From contig CAXIPT010000002.1 of the NCBI GenBank assembly GCA_964030475.1, positions 2,899,289-2,963,288 of the forward strand: 64,000 nt of DNA, written 5' to 3'. The stretch is from Tethya wilhelma (taxonomy: Eukaryota > Porifera > Demospongiae > Tethyida > Tethyidae). Below the pieces are notes generated by a model. That model had not been told where the DNA came from, did no database searches, and saw only the letters and a list, made by a program, of their open reading frames with translations. The position numbers and the translations under genes are program-made. Shown here one piece after another: positions 12,201 through 20,829 of this stretch (its first letter is position 1; the number at the start of each line of letters is the position of its first letter).

Positions 12201-12337
12201 CTTTCTCTCCTCTTCTGTATAACACTGCTGTCTTATTTCTTCTCTCTTACTGGGTGGTATTGCAATGCAATAATCCAGGTTGTCTGTAGTCAAAGCACTA
12301 AATAGTGACATCAGAGTCTTAACATTCAGGTTGGGAT
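6264..12337 (-). CDS. Diverged death-fold paralogue, two exons only
   Basis: Exon one (12337-12071) begins after CCACAG as DPNLNVKTLMSLFSALTTDN and ends before GTAAAT; it corresponds to exon 3 of the plus-strand array. Exon two (6542-6264) begins after TTTTAG as EPTLTINNISEVLKSLPDS, contains [13 protein letters not shown] and [12 protein letters not shown], and ends before GTGTTT; it corresponds to array exon 4. Both exons are open and keep the family's phase-1 junctions. No matching exon 1, 2 or 5 was seen on this strand. The intron between them is 5.5 kb, against 0.3-1.1 kb in the array, and is packed with mobile elements. Probably a decaying or gap-interrupted copy. Confidence 0.6.
6600..6665. 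other. GC-rich palindromic cluster
   Basis: TTGACGCGCCGCGTCAA and GGTTGACGGGCCGCGG form overlapping short palindromes in otherwise AT-rich DNA. Function unknown; possibly the end of an element. Confidence 0.35.
6666..7414. other. Non-coding stretch
   Basis: No supported gene, RNA or element termini. Contains a short palindrome GATCACGATCTTCGTGATC near 6830. Confidence 0.5.
7415..7590. mobile_element. Family L terminus abutting TAGCCTCGTTCCCAGG terminus
   Basis: 7415-7535 is the first 120 bp of family L (TATCATACGTACGGTAGTA). It stops where a different element end begins, TAGCCTCGTTCCCAGGCTCC, which has its own hairpin with GGGGGGAGCCTGG. The same TAGCC terminus bounds the element at 18173-19633. 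Confidence 0.65.
7788..8183. mobile_element. Family M MITE with piece of L
   Basis: After the N at 7787 comes the inner end of L (TTTTTCATGCAATTGAGCAC-like), then the M left arm (about 7850-7947), a non-coding centre and the right arm (about 8092-8183). Confidence 0.85.
8250..8835 (+). mobile_element. Long-TIR element L (partial)
   Basis: Starts at ATCATACGTATGGTAGTACG and runs through the motif cluster CAAAGGTCA, CCACGTGG, TGCGCATGCGCA near 8700-8745, then decays. It lacks an M arm on its inner side. The body matches 10346-10870 almost base for base in many stretches. Confidence 0.85.
8836..9507. other. Non-coding stretch with TCTCACGC repeats
   Basis: Between 8945 and 9300 short TCTCACGC and AATCTCACGC words recur irregularly, suggesting a decayed repeat. 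No gene supported. Confidence 0.5.
9508..9724. mobile_element. Short MITE with CACTGCAAAAA termini
   Basis: CACTGCAAAAA at 9508 and TTTTTGCAGTG ending at 9724 are perfect 11-bp inverted ends. Weaker similarity continues inward (GTTGTG against GTAGTG). CACTG ends are typical of CACTA/EnSpm elements, but the mobilising transposase is unknown. A 112-codon frame across it is incidental. Confidence 0.6.
10135..11290 (+). mobile_element. Compound family L + M elements
   Basis: 10135-10310 is the inner end of one L with an M arm. 10346-10935 is a nearly complete L starting ATCATACGTACGGTAGTACG. It continues directly into an M arm (about 10938-11035), a centre and the opposite M arm (about 11192-11290). 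This join shows that M is the inner part of the L hairpin, not a separate insertion. Confidence 0.85.
11353..11689. mobile_element. hAT-like MITE with 8-bp target duplication
   Basis: CAGTGGCGTAGC at 11353 and GCTACGCCACTG ending at 11689 are inverted ends, flanked on both sides by CTGATTAG (11345-11352 and 11690-11697). An 8-bp duplication with CAGTGGCG ends fits the hAT superfamily. It sits inside a family M centre: the uninterrupted copy near 11101 reads CCAACTGATTAGTAGG. No open frame. Confidence 0.88.
11760..11860. mobile_element. Family M arm
   Basis: AAATGAAGTAGTCATGTGCC to CTGCCCATTCCTACACTG; the right arm of the M copy interrupted by the hAT-like MITE just upstream. Confidence 0.75.
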
Positions 12338-12420
12338 CTGTGGAAACACACAAATGCAAAATTGAAATTGGGAATCATACACGTACACCAATTATAACTG
12401 TGAGGAAAGCCCTCCAGTCC

Positions 12421-12574
12421 CAGAGGAGGTATACTACACACAAGTGTCAATTAGCGCATTCCGTGCAATCACTTGACCACCATGCATAGTTTGGTATTAA
12501 ATTTGGTCACTTGAACCTACCATGGTGAGTCAGCAAAAACATTGCATTGACACTTGCGTGTTGTACCTCCTCTG
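12421..12574. mobile_element. MITE with CAGAGGAGGTA termini, second member
   Basis: CAGAGGAGGTATACTACACA at 12421 pairs with TGTTGTACCTCCTCTG ending at 12574, with inner AAGTGTCAA/TTGACACTT. The outer 11 bp match the element at 4986-5138; the interior differs. Confidence 0.75.
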
Positions 12575-12794
12575 CTCCAGTCCTATACTCTAGCTAATTC
12601 TGTCGGAACTATATATAAATAATTAATTTTGGTTGCATAGGTGTTGCTGAGCATACATGCATAGATGATTTTAATATTGACATATGAAATAAGTATTATA
12701 CTGACAACATATAACAACTGCATGCTATATAATTATTAATTATTACTTTGTGTCCTCTGAATGTATCACATCACCTAATACAAGTATAGTAAAA

Positions 12795-13873
12795 ATTTCA
12801 TAAAAATTACAGTGTAGGAATGGGCAGTGCAGTAAAAAGTAAGGAAACAAGGCATGTCGCAATTTCGGCACATGACTACTTCATTTTCATTTTTGATTCC
12901 TCATATATACATCCTGTCATATGAAAATAAATATTGATATGCTTCAAACAATGTTGTACATGCCTGGATAAAATAATGGTTTGAATTCATAGATCATGCA
13001 TGCCAATCAGTATGATGCAGAGTGTGCCACCTTATGGTCAGGTTACTGCATGACAGGGAGTGCCGATTTGAGGTGTGGAACTTAACTGTTAGCTAGCTAA
13101 GTGGGGGAAAGTATATAAGCAGGCAATCTAGGCAAAGTTGTTCCTCAATACTCTACTTGAGCATAAAAAAATGAAGTAGTCATGTGCCGAAATTGCGACA
13201 TGCCTTGTTTCCTTACTTTTTACTGCACTGCCCATTCCTACACTGTAATTTTTATGAAATTTTTACTATACTTGTTCATTCACTTTTTTCAACACTAAAG
13301 TGAGGAGACTATATCAGGGACTTAGTAAGTCCTTACAAAAAGCTTGAGTAGCAGTACTATTAGGCTAATGCGCATGCGCATTAAATCCCACGTGGATAGA
13401 TAACGACCTTTGACCTCTACCTACAAAAGATGGCTGCATTGAAGTGTATCAATTTATATACTAAGTTTTAAAGCTTTCTAGCTCTTGTTTTAACACATTT
13501 GGGCAGAAAGCGATTGTAAAAGGCACTAGTCCAGATGAGAACAAGTTGTTCTGTGTAGTCAAAACAAGCTCAACGTCTTTTGTTTCTCTGGAAATCGCTT
13601 TCAAGTAAGTTAGTTAGTAAGTAAGTAAGTAAGTAAGTAAGTGAGAACAAAATTGCGTGGGTGTAGCTTCTAACTAGCGCTCGCTACGAGTGCTTATGAA
13701 AGCTTCTGTGAGTTTTAGGCCATGCAAGCGTTTGTTAATCTGTCTGAGAGAGCTTCTGAGCAAGTTTGAAGGTTTAACTTGTCTTGCCAGATTTTTATGG
13801 TGATAAACATTTTGTATTGTGTCTATGGGACAGTGGGCCCATTCCTACTATACGTACTACAGTACGTATGATA
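12795..13873. mobile_element. Family M hairpin plus full inverted L arm
   Basis: M arms at about 12798-12893 and 13168-13260. The right arm runs into an inverted L (13262-13873) ending in TACGTACTACAGTACGTATG. Inside L: TGCGCATGCGCA at 13369-13380, CACGTGG at 13389-13395, CCTTTGACCT near 13408 and AAGATGGCTGC at 13427-13437. A (GTAA)n run lies near 13612-13642. The left L is missing. Confidence 0.85.
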
Positions 13874-14004
13874 ATCTTAGTTTTACTAAATTGTTTATCT
13901 GCTATGACAGGACAACTATACTAATTTAAATTGTCAAAAAATTATACATACCAAAGGTTGTCAATGATTGTCGATATCAAGCATGCAAGTCACTTATTAT
14001 TTAA

Positions 14005-14980
14005 CAAGTAGTAAAAATTTTATAAAAATGAGAAGTGTAGGAATGGGTAGTGCGGTAAAAAGCAATGAAACAAGACAAGTCTGAGACTCTGAATTTCGGC
14101 ACATGACTACTTCATTTTTATAAGTGAATTACAAATTTGAATTCCATCATTATAAATGTCGGTCGTTTGGCTCATGAGTCAATGCAACAGCATGCAATCA
14201 TGCACTTGACTATAATTTGGATAAAGTAACAAGCATTTAGAATGTTGATAACACAAAGAATAGGGCACAAAAAATGAAGTAGTCATGTGCTGAAATTTAG
14301 AAACTTGTCTCGTTTCATTGCTTTTTACCGCACTGCCCATTCCTACACTTCTCATTTTTATAAAATTTTTACTACTTGTTCATTCACTTTTTTAAACACT
14401 AAGGTGCTCAATTGCATGGAGACAATCACACAGCAAAGACTAGTCAGTCTCTAAAACGGTGTACATTTGATGCGCATGCGCATTATATGCATGCAAACCA
14501 CGTGGTCTATTGACGACCTTTACCTACATCAAAATGGCTAAATAAAAAGTACAGTATTTTATATCAAGAGTTTCAAAGTTGCCTAGATTTTGTTTGCTGC
14601 GTTTTCGCCAGCAAACGAGTCGAAAAGGACGTACTACAGATGAAATGAAGTCCCACTATATGGTTAAAGTTGGCTCAATGCCGTCTGTTTGTCTGGAAAT
14701 CGCGTTCAAGTAAGTCAGTTAGGAAGGAAGGAAGGAAGAAAGGAAGGAGAACAAAATTGCACTCTTGTGGCTTCTCACGAGCGCTCTCTCCAGAGTGCTC
14801 TAAAAACTTTCTACCAGTCTTCTTGGTTAATACAGTAAGCTAATTAACTGTCTGTGGGAGGCTATTAAATGCATTTGAAGGCTTAGCTTTCTTTCCCTGA
14901 AAGTTTATAAACATGAACATTTTGTATTGTGTCAATAGGACAGTCGACCCATTCCTACTATACGTACTACTGTACGTATC
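14005..14980. mobile_element. Family M hairpin plus inverted L arm
   Basis: M arms at about 14014-14125 and 14272-14366, then inverted L to about 14980 with TGCGCATGCGCAT near 14470, CCACGTGG, and a (GGAA)n run near 14721. Its terminus abuts the next L head to head. Confidence 0.85.
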
Positions 14981-16941
14981 ATACGTACGGTAGTAGGTAT
15001 AGTAGGAATGGGCCGACTGTCCCATAGACACAATACAAAATGTTGGTCACTATAAAAATCTAGTCAAACAAAATTAAACCTTCGAAGTTGCTCAGAGGCT
15101 CTTACTAACAGACTAAGGTAAAACGGGGTAATTTGGGACACTCTTTCGGTCTTCCAATTTATGTCTAGTTTTATTTTGGCAGTAGCAGACCTATCTGGAA
15201 ACTAATACTGCAGAACTAAACTATAATGTATCTAGTTTTAGAAATGCAAACCTGAAGTTGCTGGTCCTAGTACTTTGTGTGCAGTGAGCAGTTTAACTAA
15301 CCGCTCTCTAATTTAGCGAAATAATGAGCGTGCGGGGTAATTTGGGACGCATGCCATTTGTCAGGATTGGAGTGATTCAAAGCAGTGAAAACAAAGAATC
15401 ATACACTTCAGACTCCCTTCAGTTTATCTGGACTGAAAGTCGAGCTTGAAACAAATTCATCTTCATCATGTGGCCAAGTTTATTGGAAGTATACAGAAAT
15501 TAATAGAAAAATATTATTAAAAGTGCTGTGTATGTGATTCTATTTTATGATTTTGGTCATTTAGTACCAGAATATGTGTAAGAAGATGAAATTAAGCTAT
15601 CTACGTATGTATGAAGAGATTGTAGAGCTGTATCACACGGGGGAGAGGAATAATAGCTGATTCTCACTAACAGCCCCGCCCACTTTCTATGGATGTGCTC
15701 GCTTTTGACCCTGCTAGCTCTTCGTGTGCAGTAGCCATAAACATAAATTTGTGATATCAGGTAGAGAAGATAATGTATTATATGTAGAAACTCTTTTGGA
15801 CGAATGCTTAGTAGTTTTCTGTCCTAAAAATTAAACATTGTAATGTTTTTATCAGCAAACGGTCAATTTCGCGTAAGAGGTATCCAGGAAAAACAACTGT
15901 TTAACTACAAACCATCCTGGTAGCTTTCCTTGTTTTCAGCCAGGAGGAGGTAAAACCCGGAAGTGTCCCAAATTACCCCGCGTCCCGAATTACCCCGTTT
16001 TACCTTACCAACAGCATGCAAGGCCTAAGACTCGCAAAAACTTTCCTCAGCACTCGTAGAGAGCGCTAGGGGAAGCCACCATGGTGCCATTTTTATTCTC
16101 TAACGTACTTCCTTCCTAACTGACTTACTTGAAAAGGATTTCCAGAGAACCAGAAAGTGTTCAGCCAACTTTGACAGCACAAAGTAAGTTGTTTTCATAG
16201 GTACTACATTCCTTGATACTCGTTTTCATCATAAATAGGCCTAAACAAAAACTAGAAAGCTTTGAAACTTAGTGTATAAACTCATGTACTACAATGCAGC
16301 CATCTTTGTGGGTAGAGTTCAAAGGTCATTATCTTCCACGTGGCATTATTATGCGCATGCGCATTTNCAATGGAGTATAAGCTATCAGAGACTGGTCAGT
16401 CTCTACAAAAAGCATGAGCTACTGCTTTCAAGTACACTGGATGCGCATGCGGAAGCATGCAAACCACGTGGTCTGTTGACGACCTTTACCTACATCAAAA
16501 ATGGCTACATTCAAGTACAGTATTTTATATCAGAGTTTTTAAAATGCCTAGATTTTGTTTGTTACATAGCTTTTAGGCACCAAACGAGTATAAAAGGACG
16601 TAGTTCGGATGAAGTCAAGTTACACTGTACAGTTAAAGCTGGCTGAATGCCTTTTGTTTGTCTGGAAATCGCGTTCAAGTTTGTCAGTTAGGAAGGAAGG
16701 AAGGAAGAAGAAAACAAAATTGCACTGTTCTGGCTTCCCGCCAGCGCTCTCTCCAGAGTGCTCTAGAAAGTTTCTGTGAGTTTTGTTGATGCATGCACTT
16801 AGAAAACTATCCAAGGGAGGCTTTAATCCATGTCTGAAGGTTTAGCTGTCATTCTCTGAAAGTTTATGAGCATAAACATTTTGTATTGTGTCTATGAGAC
16901 AGTTGGCCCATTCCTACTATACGTACTACCGTACGTATGAA
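14978..16941. mobile_element. Long-TIR foldback element L...L', interrupted
   Basis: L begins at TATCATACGTACGGTAGTAG, is interrupted by the 890-bp element at 15116-16005, and resumes to GCGCATGCGCATTT at the N (16367). After the N an inverted L' runs to 16941, ending CGTACGTATG. The centre with the M arms is missing at the contig join, as expected if the hairpin blocked assembly. Confidence 0.8.
15116..16005. mobile_element. 890-bp element, TA target duplication
   Basis: AGGTAAAACGGGGTAATTTG at 15116 pairs with CGAATTACCCCGTTTTACCT ending at 16005, flanked by TA on each side. The empty site is visible in sister L copies (CAGATTACCAACTGCATG), proving a clean insertion. Internal copies of GGGGTAATTTGGGAC (about 15335) and TCCCAAATTACCCC (about 15967) sit next to the ends. 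No transposase frame. TA duplication suits Tc1/mariner-like mobilisation, though other superfamilies also use TA. Confidence 0.9.
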
Positions 16942-17619
16942 AAAGCAAGATTCAAATATAAGATCCAAAATTAAAAATTTTTTTCCATGGAGATTCTGAA
17001 ATTTCGAATAGCTTGTCACAATGATCTAAGCCTCTTTTGTAAGGCCTATAATCACTCATTGACAAGTTTAGGCCACATGCAGAAGCAAAAATTAACCTAC
17101 TCACTCAAGCTTATAATTATAAAGGCCTACGAGCTTAGATATAGATTCTGAAGCTGCCTTTGCAGCAGAATTATTAATATGCATGCAGTTTCAAGCAGAT
17201 TTTAATTTTCGTAAATGCAGTGTCATACGAAAATTTTTGAACTACAAAAATTTCCCGATCTATGGTATGTACAACACTGCATGGAGTGTTAGATATAACA
17301 ACCTGAAAAATTTTTTGGTCCATAATGGGGTGTTGATGGATACTATATTTCTAACAGGGTACTATATGGCTCATGCACAGGTAGAGTAAGCCACTGATTA
17401 TCAGCCACCATCAATTTCCGACATGATTTCTGACTGGCCTATGGGTGCTACTTCAAGTTTGGTACCAAAAGATAGCCCATGAAAAATTATCCTTGGTTAC
17501 AATATGAATTACATGCATCATATAGGTGGGATGGAATTCATGGAAATGACTGCTACGACATTATTGTAGCATAATATTATATTCTATATATGTTGGAAAA
17601 AGTGAACAAATAAGTATAG
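16942..17619. other. Non-coding stretch with a one-sided element end
   Basis: TTTCCCGATCTATGGTATG near 17251-17269 matches the terminus of the MITE at 40455-40665. No matching left end and no gene were recognised. Confidence 0.5.
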
Positions 17620-18135
17620 TAAAAATTTCATAAAAATTAGCAGTGTAGGAATGGGCAGTGCTGCAAAAAGAAAGGAAACAAGGCTGGGACTTTAAATTTC
17701 GGCATGCACATGACTACTTCATTTTCAAAGTTTTCCAAGCTCATATAGGTTGCCTGCATGTATACCTTAATAAAAATTTTATAAAAATGAGAAGTGTAGG
17801 AATGGGCAGTGCAGTAAAAATTAAGCAATGAAACAAGACAAGTCTCTGAATTTCGGCACATGACTACTTCATTTTTAGTACCCAACTCTCATATGCTACT
17901 CTGTACCTATACACTCTACATGCTTGTTAATTTATCTAAATTAATCAAGTGATTGCTTGCATTGACTCATGAGCCAAATGGCTGACAATTATCATTGAAT
18001 GATGGAATTCAAACTTGCAATTAACTCATGAAAATGAAGTAGTCATGTGCCGAAATTTAGAGACTTGTCTTGTTTCATTGCTTTTTACTGCACCGCCCAT
18101 TCCTACACTTCTCATTTTTATAAAATTTTTATTAT
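17620..18135. mobile_element. Family M arm and one complete M hairpin
   Basis: A single arm lies at about 17625-17735. A complete hairpin follows with arms at about 17778-17877 and 18029-18128 around a centre resembling that of the copy at 7850-8183. Confidence 0.8.
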
Positions 18136-18172
18136 ACTTGTAGTAATGTAAACCACTTTGTATGTGAACTGT

Positions 18173-18765
18173 TAGCCTCGTCCCCAGGCCCGAAAGAAAG
18201 GGCCTGGTACACACTGTTTGCACATGCACTCAATCTTCGGAATTCCAAGGAAAATGTATACTATCCACGGTACGTTCGTATACTTTAACGTCACTTCTCA
18301 ATTAGTGCACCTTGAACTCCCATTCTAAAAGTATGAAGAAAAGTGATCATCCACAGAATAGCAGTATTTTTAGCCAAAGTTTTGGGCTGAGAGTAGATTG
18401 CTGGATGTATTTCTACCTATCTGTCACTTTGAATTAGATTAATTTTGTCCTATTTTCACAAGACAGACACTCACCACTGACAATTTCTCAACTTTGTCGA
18501 GACAAATGTTGGTTGTAAGCTTTTGATGTATAATGAGATAGTACTGGCAATTAGTTGCTCTACAACTAATAAATCTAAATATGCTCGCAGACGCTTTCTA
18601 AGGGACCCTAAAACTGTTTGAGCGTTCTATATACATACGTCATTTATGAACACACCTGTGATGTATGTTGACTCTAAGACGATGTGTACTATACTGTACT
18701 CTGAACTGTGTAGTGTAATGTAATTAACCCTTGGTGCGCATGCGCAGCAGGGGTTATGGTAGTCG

Positions 18766-18806
<41 letters not shown>

Positions 18807-19633
18807 CCAACTATATCTCAAGAACGGCAGCTCCAGTCTTCAAAAGCGGCATACCAAGGTAAAATAATCGAGATTATCTAAAAAAATTACACAAAGAATT
18901 CAACAAAAGCCTGTAGTTCCTGAGATATGAGGCTTTTCAGCCTCTTTGAGCGCTAAGCTTCGAGGCCACACCCATAATTTTGGGGGACGAGCCTGAGCGA
19001 GCTTCATAGCATAGACAGTAGAAGCTTAGCTACTGATATGAAATGGCCTGAGGTCCTTTTACAAAGCAACAAAAGCCTATAGTTTCTGAAATCTGAGGCT
19101 TTTCAGCCTATCTGAGCTAAGCTTCGAGGCCACACCCATTCATCCTGTTAAAATTTTGGGGCAAGCATGAGGGGCGAGCCTGAGCGAGTCCCATAGCATA
19201 GCTGCAGACATGCTTATTGATACACACTCATCCAACTACATTATACAGAAATAACAAATTATAATATTAGACTACACAATAGACTGCTATAATATATCAA
19301 ATACCATCAATACTTATAAGATTCAGTATGTATACGCACCAAGGGTTGTGCACCTAGGTGCCTTCATTATTAAGTTGTGCTTATGTGACGTCAGTAATTA
19401 ACTAGTGTATTTAAAGCTATTGGTTTTGTGTAACTTCAGTCTGTGACTGTTATTCAAGAATACATTTTGAACTATTGTTGACTGGTAGAGCGCTAGCATG
19501 CCTACTGATGGCGAGGACAGAACAACACCTACAAATCATGCATCTCAAAACCGCGTGGTTTCACGGCGATAATTACACGCATGCGCAAACAGTGTGTACC
19601 AGGCCCTTTTTTGAGGGCCTGGGAACAAGGCTA
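18173..19633. mobile_element. 1.46-kb element with ~55-bp TIRs (TAGCCTCGT ends)
   Basis: TAGCCTCGTCCCCAGGCCC at 18173 and its inverted partner GGGCCTGGGAACAAGGCTA ending at 19633 continue inward to TGGTACACACTGTTTGC and its complement. Each arm is itself a hairpin (CAGGCCC...GGGCCTG). The interior carries a second element (18727-19347). No coding region. Confidence 0.8.
18727..19347. mobile_element. Nested MITE with AACCCTTGGTGCG ends
   Basis: Perfect 13-bp inverted ends AACCCTTGGTGCG/CGCACCAAGGGTT. Inside are GCGCATGCGCA next to the left end, a (TG)n run (18768-18803), and a direct duplication of about 75 bp (near 18900 and 19065) around AAGCTTCGAGGCCACACCCA. Homologous fragments recur in gene D intron 1 (about 42839) and near 30000. 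Confidence 0.75.
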
Positions 19634-19793
19634 GTGTACTGTAAACCACTTCATGATATAGTCCTGGCTCCTCCTCTACTACTATGCTAACATATTGTAA
19701 CATTTTGGCTCCATCTTCAACAAAAATAGCAAAATTTAATGCCAGTAAAATACATAGAATGTAAAATCCGTGAAAAAATCTACCTGTAAATAA

Positions 19794-20270
19794 TAGAGCG
19801 TATTCATGTGACGTCAAAAATGGGGCGGGACTTGCCGCGAAGCAAACGGCAGCCATTTTGGTGCACATTGTGACACTGTCCAGGAAAAAAAAATCAAGAT
19901 TTTCTGCAACTGTTCTTTAGTACACCAAGTTCTTTTGAGTTGAACTGATCTAATTCATTCCTAGTAGTTGTTTTGTTCACTAAAACTGGATTCCTAGTGA
20001 TTTTCATGGTCCCGGCTAGGGCCTCTTGATTCATGCTTTGATGCCGCCAGAGTAACAAACAAGGAGGAGTCATCTCTAAACTTTACCTGCTGCAAAGAGT
20101 TGAGACCATCGTGACAATTATTATAACTCAGGTACAGGAGCACTGATAAACACCAAGATAGAGCAGTAAACGAAGAGTCAAAACCATTGGCAGCTGCTGT
20201 TATTGTGCACCAAAATGGCCGTCCGTGGGTAATCTCGCGCCGCGTTTTTACGTCACATGAATACGCTCTA
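19794..20270. mobile_element. 477-bp MITE with CRE-bearing TIRs
   Basis: TAGAGCGTATTCATGTGACG at 19794 pairs with CGTCACATGAATACGCTCTA ending at 20270. Similarity continues to AGCCATTTTGGTGCACA/TGTGCACCAAAATGGC, giving arms of about 75 bp. The arms contain TGACGTCA-like and YY1-like (GCCATTTT) sites. Non-coding interior. Confidence 0.88.
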
Positions 20271-20829
20271 TTGTAACATTAAAGTAGCTGAAATACTGCA
20301 ACTCTCACCCTCCTCACCTGTATAGCTGTGTTATCACTTGAAGTTGATGGTCTCTCCTCAGTACTATACGAAGTGACATTGTAGTTTCATGACTTAGGCC
20401 TAAAATTTTTTTTTATGATAGCTAGGATTTTAGCATAATTAGTTATTAAATTTGTTTCAGCTTGCCGTACGTATCGTAAACTTTGGCAAACCGGTACATA
20501 CTGAGTACAGACTTTATTTCTACTTTTACAATACAGCAGTGAGTCTGATAAAGCACGATATTATTATTTTTACACAAAAATACTAGTATCATACAAAAGG
20601 CCTGCAATTTTTGCTGTTTGGCCAAAAGGGGACTTCCATGAAAGCAGGAAGCCCCTCTGGATCCGCCACTGCTATCCATAACTCGAGATTAAGAATTTAT
20701 AATTATGTCATCGAGAATAAGGCGGTTGCCTAGTTACCTGCCGTGTGTACTTGCATTACATAATTCAATGTTTAATGGGGCGTGCGTGAGTTCTAGTGTG
20801 ACACCATGCTTGACCCCAAAATGTTGTAG
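20271..20829. other. Region upstream of the Roc-death gene
   Basis: The coding exon downstream needs an upstream initiating exon, which should lie here or further left. No clear ATG exon was recognised. A fragment GGATCCGCCACTGCTATCC (about 20658) resembles a hAT-like end. Confidence 0.45.

Noticed and set aside
16368..16646. Open frame in the family L element
   Set aside because: It crosses the N and the TIR motif cluster; no conservation of frame between L copies.
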